From Delphinapterus leucas (taxonomy: Eukaryota; Chordata; Mammalia; Artiodactyla; Monodontidae), in NCBI RefSeq assembly GCF_002288925.2, contig NW_022098001.1, forward strand, positions 901,205 to 965,204: a stretch of DNA of 64,000 nucleotides. Direction: 5' to 3'. The notes under the pieces were generated by a model. It was not told the DNA's origin. It saw only the letters and a program-made list of their open reading frames with translations, and did not search any database. The translations under genes were made by a program, and so were the position numbers. Shown here one piece after another: positions 51,801 to 60,700 of this stretch; the first letter of the stretch is position 1, and each line of letters opens with the position of its first letter.

Positions 51801-54719
51801 GTCAACCAACTCATCTCTTATGTTTCAATGGATTTAGGAAATCCTAACACTTTCAGAGGTAAAAGAAAATCAATGAAAGAGTTGATAGCTGCCACATGGA
51901 GATAAAATTCATGTTTAATTGTTTAACAGGGAAAAATATGGCAAAGAACTTTAAAAATTAATATTTTTCTTATTATTGCACATGCTCAAAGTGATATAAT
52001 AAACAGACCAATTTATGGTTAAAAAAGAAAACCTGTGACAGGTTTTGCTTTAAGAAACACAACTGCAGAGAAACTGCTTCAAAAGCTTTTTTAGAAATGG
52101 TATACACATACATATATATCAAATGACTAATCTTATTGAAGAATTTCTTACCCAGTATTGTCCGTACTTTGGGACTAAAATCAGTTATAACTGGAGTCTG
52201 TAAACAATTATAGCTATAAGCATTCTTTGCCATGGCTTGAAATCCACTGGTAATAACTGATATATCAACTGTACCCTCAATTCTCTGAAATAAGAGGAAA
52301 AAAATAAAACAATTAGAAAATATTAAATGTTGAGATACAGAAATTCAATGGCTAAAAACAAATGGAATTATTCAAAATAAACTTCCAAAGATGTTTTTTT
52401 CTCAAAGTCATGAATCAGAGTTAACTATCAGATATTTAGAAAGTTGTGGTGTCAAATGCAGGTTGCATGTTTGAATTCTTTAGATAAAGCTGGTTTTGTG
52501 GGTATTTATGATCAATTCAAATGCGTCTATAGTATTGGATTTCCCAGGGTTCTGCAATATAGTTCAGATGTTCTGGACAAGTGAGCCTCTCTCTCTTTTT
52601 TAAAAATAAATTTATTTATTTATTTATTTACTTATGGCTGCATTGGGTCTTCCTTGCTGCACACAGGCTTTCTCTAGTTGCAGCAAGGGGGGGCGCTACT
52701 CTCTGTTGCGGTGCGCGGGCTTCTCATTGCGGTGGCTTCTCTTGTTGTGGAGCACGGGTTCTAGGAACGTGGGCTTCAGTAGTTGTGGCTTGCAGGCTCT
52801 AGAGCACAGGCTCAGTAGTTGTGGCACATGGGCTTAGTTGCTTCGCGGCATGTGGGATCTTCCCGGACCAGGGCTTGAACCCGTGTCCCCTGCATTCACA
52901 GGCGGATTCTTAACCGCTGCGCCACCAGGGAAGTCCCTAGACAAGTGATTCTCTAATTAATAAAGCATACGATACTTAAAGTTTTGAGCTTTTTGCTCTT
53001 AAAATAGGCTTGAATGTAATTTTTGTTCCTCTTCATGGACAAATGACATTATTATAAACTTTGCTGACATAGTTCCAGAATCCAAGACTAAAACCTAAGA
53101 AAAATATTTGGTGCTTTCACCAATACAGCACCTATACAATTCCCAATTAGGAAAAATCGTTTTCCTGGCATCTAGTACTTAGTGCACACTCAGTGTTTAA
53201 TTGAATGACATAACTTAAACAAAGCTTTAACTTACTATATCTGCCAGATTCTCATCTCCACCATTCAGTCCAACACATGCTCAAGTTCACTTTTCCTACA
53301 TCAACTACATAATAATTCCCACCCTTAATCTACTACGTTTTTAAATATTAGTGACTGAATTCACTCCTTTTGCACATAGTAAGTAAAACAGAGTCTTGGT
53401 TTAAATTTAAACACTATTTTAAAAAATAAAGAACAATGACTGGTTCTGAGATGTAATATTCCATGGGAAACTTTACACTGTGTGTGTTTTGCCAACAAAC
53501 TGAAACGTTAACATATTTAAAACATATATTCCTTAAAAAAAACCCAAAATGTCTAGAATGGCTTCCCTGAATTTTTTAGACTATTTATTACTGCTATATT
53601 TTTTTCATCCTTGGATTTACCTTGTCAACTCCCATTCATCATCCTTCCACCTCTGATAGGACATCAACTTTTCCATGAAACTCTTCCTGACACCCTCTCC
53701 CCGCTGTATTTTATCTTCATTTTGTGTCTACTTCTATCATTTCAAATGGAACACACTATTTAACATTGGTTTATATGTATGTCTTCCTTAATGATGTTAA
53801 GTATCTAGAATGTGGAAGATAATATTTGGTATTTGGATCTCGGCAAAAAATGTTGAAGAAATAATTGTTAAAGAGCATAACTGAAACTCTGCACTTGCTA
53901 GGTAAATAAGGCATTTGTTTAACCCTTTACTGAGATGTTCCTTAATTCATACAATTTCAGACTTAGAAGAAAAATGACTGAAATCAGATGCCTTACTTTT
54001 GGTGTTCTGCAGGTTATCTTATTCAAATCCCCTTCAATTACATTGCAGGTTTCATTTCCGACTAACACCTTTGAATTTTCATTAAAGCCAAATCCAGATA
54101 GAGTCAGAAGAGTACCACCTTCATAAGTAAAAACACAAAATCAGACAGCAAAAACTCATTTGATTAACTATAACAAAAAGACACTTTGGCAGTCATCTAA
54201 CATCACTCAAGAATTGTCTAATCATCCAAGAGACAGGTTGGCAAATAGATCAAGGACCAGCCTCAAGATATATAGAATCATCACCACATACCCGAGTCTG
54301 AGCTCTGGAGTCTGGAGCCGTAAAGGGGTTGGGCTAAGTGATTTAATGAAATAACACAGATTTGCAACTAACATTTGTTTTTGTGTCTTCATCCTAAAGA
54401 GAAATTATGCTATTTCTATTTACTCAACCAGTGGGAAATGACAGTGAATTAAGACGCATACAAAATCCCAAATTTTAATACCTTTAAGTAAAAGAAAAAC
54501 TAAGAAAAAATCCCAACAAAATAAAAATAACATAAAATATAAAAACAGGGCTTCCCTGGTGGCACAGTGGTTGAGAGTCTGCCTGCCAATGCAGAGGACA
54601 TGGATTCGTGCCCCGGCCCGGAGCGGCTGGGCCCATGAGCCATGGCCACTGAGCCTGCGCGTCCGGAGCCTGTGCTCCGCAATGGGAGAGGCCACAACAG
54701 TGAGAGGCCCACGTACCGC

Positions 54720-54751
<32 letters not shown>

Positions 54752-57700
54752 TAAACAGAACACACCAAAAAGATCAAGGCCAAAGCACAAAATCTACACT
54801 TAAGCATGGTCAAACAAACAAACAAGCAAAACACAAAGGAAATGAAGCAGGACAGGAAAAATGTGTTATTTTCTTTCCATCTTCTGCGTCAGCATCCCTT
54901 TCCCTGATTTGTTTCTGGAACTTTTTCTGGGTCTAGTAGCTCCACTGAGACTGTGATTATAAATGGAGCAGCTGGTAAGCAGAATAATAACTAATAAATC
55001 TTATCTTGACATAATTAATGAGCTTGTTATAGACAAATGTAATAATTGATGATATTAATTCAATAACCTAAGATGTAAGTAGAAGCAGTCACCCTGACTT
55101 GTGCTTCATAAGGAAAGAATTAGTCATCCACTGAGTCGCTGTGCCTTCTAAAAGAGGAGTCTCCTTTGTTCTATATGAGGAAGGTTTGGAGTCCTCTCCC
55201 TTCACCCTGTTCTAGAAACAGTTCAATGAAATGATGGAAATGTATGCAATTTTCTTTGTTTGGAACAATTAACTATTACCCGCTAGGCTTCCAGAAGCAG
55301 GCCAGATGTGTGAGATCTGACTCTGATAAATGAAGTGTAATTCCTCCTCCTCTGTATTCTGTGCTAGTCCAACATCAGCTATGGACACAGCAACTGGGAA
55401 ACGTCCAGCACTTCCATTCAGAATCTGGCAGTTGATCTCATTTTCTTGTGATAAAAGAAGAAGAAAATGGTCAAGAAATGCTTTTGTTAGATAAAATTAC
55501 TGAAATTTTATATTTTCAAATATAAACAGTGGCCTTCATTTTTATACTCCAAGAAATATATCTAAGGAAGACTACTCATGTATTAATGGGAGGAAAACCT
55601 TTACGAACTACCTCATGTTACGAATCAGACAGGGCTAGAAAAGAGTAAGGTAAAATAATAATGAAAGTGGAGTAAACAATTTGCTCCTGAGTACTACACT
55701 GTGGCAAAAAAGTTACTATAAGAAGAATTTTAAATCCTAACCTATAAGATCATTTATATGAATAATTCTAAAAACTTTGGTCTAATATATTGTTTATGTC
55801 CCAAACTGAGTAAAATATTAGGTTTGAACAAGAAAACTGATAAAAACTAAGTGAAAAACATTCTTCACTTCATTTAGAACAGCAAATGTGCACTTATAAT
55901 ACAGGTGCAATACTGACTATTAGATCTCAAGAATGCATAGAAGATGTAAATTAAAAACAACTTAGGGCTTCCCTGGTGGCGCAGTGGTTGAGAGTCCGCC
56001 TGCTGATGCAGGGGACAAGGGTTCGTGCCCCGGTCCGGGAAGATCCCACATGCCGTGGAGCAGCTGGGCCCGTGAGCCATGACTGCTGAGCCTGCGCGTC
56101 TGGAGCCTCTGCTCCGCAGCGGGAGAGGCCACAATGGTGAGAGGCCCATGTACCGCAAACAAAACAAAACAAAAAACAACTAAAATGATATGGAAGGTGA
56201 ATTTGCTTATGTAATTCCAACTTATTAAAATTAATTAAAATACCTAGGATTATGAAAGAGAATTTTTAGGGAGACAAATAATTATGGTCCTCATTTTTCC
56301 ATAAATAGAAAATATGATCTTTAAATTCTACATTAATACATAGAGGACTATGAAGTTTGGACTAGAAGTCCAGGAAGATGGCTATGTCCTCTTGCTATGA
56401 CTAATGAGGCATTTTCAAAGCATGGGCAGAGGGGACCATGCAATATCAGAGCTGCAATTCATGTATTTTTGTGTCCCAGAGACACACTAAAGAAGGAAAG
56501 ATTTCATGTAATCACTTTATGAGGAAAAAGAACAAAAATCAACTGTTATGGGATAAAGACACTGTACCACAGTGAAAGAATTAGTCTGTAGTCATAACCA
56601 AAGATTAAAAAGGTAAGGTATTTATCCAGAGCAGTTTGCCAATTTCATAACCCCAAAGGTACTCTAGAGGAAAATCAGTATTATAACACTGCTCTTTGAT
56701 TCTACTTTCTCTTAGAGAAAAACAATTAGACTGAAAAATAATGATTTTAAAAGAATCTACCATTCACAGAAAGAAGAGAGCAACCTGCTGGTCCAACTGA
56801 GACCGATACCGTTGAACTAGGAGAAAATCCCGAGCCTGATATGGTTAGAATTGTGCTTTCTTCATAGGACCCTGAAAAGGATAAATTTAAATAACAATAT
56901 TAAAATGACAAAACATAGAATCTGTTGTTATGAAATCAGGTATTTCTCGAGAAAAGTGAGCCTATCTTCTAAAAGATATAAACAATAAGCCTATAAGCAA
57001 GCAGGGAAAAAAGACATTTATTTAGCAATGGTACTTTTTTTCCATTGAATTACTGCACAGTGCTTTGTGTTTTGAATCTGTGTGTTTATAGGGATTAGTG
57101 GAAAGAATTATCTGACTAAGTATAGAATGTTGTAAGGAAAGGAAAAATCATTCTTATGACAAAGAAATTAAACAGACATTTCCATATGGTAACTTAGACT
57201 AGGACAGAACCGCCATCACAAACTCCTGAGAAAAGAATAAACTGTACAATAAGTGTAGTAGACACTTTCCATTTGAAATAGGATATGATTACTTTATCTG
57301 GGATGATACCCATCCTAAAGTGCCTGGGCTATTCCAGGTTTATACTTGCTGGCCCAGCATCCTATACTGAATGTTCTCCATTCACTCTTAAAGGTATCCA
57401 GATTTGATCGATAAATGACACGGTCACCCGACTCATATAACATCACACACAACACAGATTATAAATGGATTTAAATAGCTAAGAATGAAAAACAAAACTT
57501 CAAAATTTTAGAAGAAACATAACCGAATACCTTAATGACGTTAATGTAGAGATGGATTTCTTAAATAAGATACAAAAAGCCATGGTTATCCATAAAGGAA
57601 AAGATATATAAATTAAAATAAATCAGTGATTTAAATGTATCCATGAACAAGATACTAAAAAAAAATCATAAGTGAAATACTGGGAGAATATGTGTGCAAA

Positions 57701-60700
57701 GGATCAGCAAACATAACATACAATATACAGTGCAAGTTGATAGAAAAATGACAACCTGATAAGTGGATAAAAGATGTTAACAAGCAATTTGCAGAAGAAG
57801 AAATAATCTAAATGTCCAAGAAACATACAAGAAGATATTCCTGTGCATTACTAATCAGGGAATAGACAACATTAAAGCAATGATGAGATAAATTCTTACA
57901 CTCATCAGATTGACCAAAATTAGAAACTCATCATATGAAGTGTTGGCAAAGATGTGGGGAATATGGTGCTCTCATACCCACTGGAGGTACAGCCACTTTG
58001 GGGAGCAATTTGGTCACCTAATGAACTGAATACACATATACCCATTAATCCACATGTAGGTATAAACCCTAAAGAAGCTCTACCATGTATGTTATAGTAG
58101 ATTTGTACAAGAAAGCTCAATAGAGTCATGTGTAAAAACAAAAAACTTGTAAATGATGTAAATGTCCATCAACAGAAGAACAAATAAATTGGTGTATCCA
58201 TGAAGTATTTTAGTGATGAATTAGATATACATAAAACCATATAAATATTTCTCAAAATGAATGCTGAATGACAAAAGGTGCAAATGATATTTGCAATGTA
58301 ATAGCTCATTGGTAAACTTAAAAAACTGGCAAAATTACCATATGTGTGTTATACACAAAAGGTATTTAAAATGGCATGGGGCCTCCCTGGTGGCACAGTG
58401 GTTGAGAGTCCGCCTGCCGATGCAGGGGACACGGGTTCATGCCCCGGTCCGGGAAGATCCCACATGCCATGGAGCGGCTGGGCCTGTGAGCCATGGCCGC
58501 TGAGCCTGCGCGTCCGGAGCCTGTGCTCCGCAACAGGAGAGGCCACAACAGCGAGAGGCCCGCGTACCGCAAAAAAAAAAAAAAAAAAAAATCAAACAAA
58601 TAAAAGGGCATGGAAGAATACACACAAAATTAATTACTGTGATTGCCTCTGGGGAAGTTCGTAGGGGACTAACACTGAGCATGGTGCTTAGAGAGAACTA
58701 TAATTATAAAAAAGTCTGAAGAATATATTCTTTCAACACTAAGTTGTGCTATTTTAAAGATTTCAATGGGTTTTTTCTTTTCGTTTGATTTATAATTAGC
58801 AGGTGAATTTTCATACTAGTCAACAAGACTAAATATATGATTACAGTATCTGAGCTTACCTTTCTGACTGAAAAAAAGCCACCCCTTACAATCCTTGGTC
58901 ATGCTGTTTATTTCAATCCTTGGGAGTTCAGACATAATATAATCTGTTTTTTTTTTAAAGCAATCACATACTAGGAAGGTATTTTACAATGTGTCCCCCT
59001 AGGCTGAGTTCTTGTCAATAATTTTTCTATCTCTTATTCTCAAATCTAGAACCTAATTATTTTCTTTTACTAAACAGCAGCTCTCTTGTTACTGGCATTT
59101 TAGTACTATATCTCCTAGAAGTTGGTGAAACTGGAGAAGCAGAATACTAGTGAGTCCAACTTCAACAGTGATATTTTTTGCAAAGATAATTAATGATCTT
59201 TCCATAGCTTTCTGATCTGATAGATTTTTTTCACTATGTAGAACTGTCTGCTTGCCTTAGTTAGAATATAAAAAAATCATTATCAGAGTTTACATTTTTG
59301 CTAATTGTCTTCCACCCCATACTCTAAGTTTGAAAGCAAGAGATTACCTTGGGAAGGACTTATGGCCCAGACTTGAGGAGTAGTTGTGGGATCCCATGTA
59401 AACCCACAGTCACCTGAACATTTAGCTGGGATTTCATTAACATAGACTTCAACCTTCAAATAAAGAAACACAGAGGTAACAAGGGTAGCATGCTTAAATA
59501 GACTATGCATAGGGTTTAGAAAAAGTAATGGAAATTTGCTTGTTTGCTGGTTTGTTGGTTTCCAAAAATTAGTCTATTCTATTTATACTTTTTCTGTTTT
59601 GACACTTCATTGATTCATTCAGCGAATGTGTCCATTATACATCAGGCACAGTTGTAAACGTATCAAGCACATTTAACAAAACAGATGACATCCCTGCTGT
59701 TACTGAACGTATAGTCTAGTGGAGGTAGGACAGAGAGCCTTGCATAAGCCTATAAACTTACCAAAAAAAGAAAATGCACATTATGCCCTGGGGGTGATAA
59801 GTGCTATGAAGAAAAATAAAGGTTGCTCTTGGGAAAGTCACCTAAACTCCATACAATTTAATTTCCTCATCAGTAAGTGGTAACATTAATAATTACTTTA
59901 CAGAGTTACTATAAAGATTAAATGAAAGAATATATTTTCAAATACTAACAGTAGAGCTTAAAATCTTTTATCATAAGGAAGATAATTTTCCCCAAAGTCA
60001 CAAAATAATATCATTGAGTTGATCATCTGTTAACAAATAGTCACATGAAAAATAAAGATGTCATCTCTTCTGTTTTACCAGGTCTTCAATGTATTACAAA
60101 ATAGTTATACATTTAAAATTACATCAGGAGGAAACTTTCAAAAATACCTGTGGCTGTTTGCTGGGTGTACGAAGCAGGTCTCCCAGTATGCGCTGTCTGA
60201 ATAAGCCACCTTCCTTTATCCTTGTAACCATCACGTTAGCCTTTTCTCCAAAAATGTTGGAATCATTGATCTATTTTTAGACGAGATTATTTTACTAGAA
60301 AGGTTATAATAAATATGATCACAGTAGTTTTTCTTTTTAAGTTTAAGCATGGTTAAAAGTGAAAAGCCAAAGGATGAAAAAAATTCAAAGCCATTTAATC
60401 ACACTTTTGAAAAAGAAGCCTCTTCAAAAATGATCATAATCTACCCAAGAAAAGAACTCATAACATCATTACAGTATCATATATTGCGTCAATTACAACT
60501 TGAATTAAATGACTAAAATTAACTTGAATATTTAGGATAAAACATGTCTAAGGAACATGAATTTACTTATTTTGATTTTTTCAAAATATTCTATGCTCTT
60601 TCTGAATATGACCATTTTGATAAATGATTCTTAAATAATTGAAAAATGTAGTCCTCTTTCCACCCGAGAGTCAACTTTTCCCCTTTAGCATTTTTGGCCT

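Larger units (their letters stand above)
56872..59347 (-). other. Intron between exons 4 and 5
   Basis: Mostly a degenerate L1 and a short SINE with a long A tail. The final 700 bases have no recognised feature. Confidence 0.8.
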
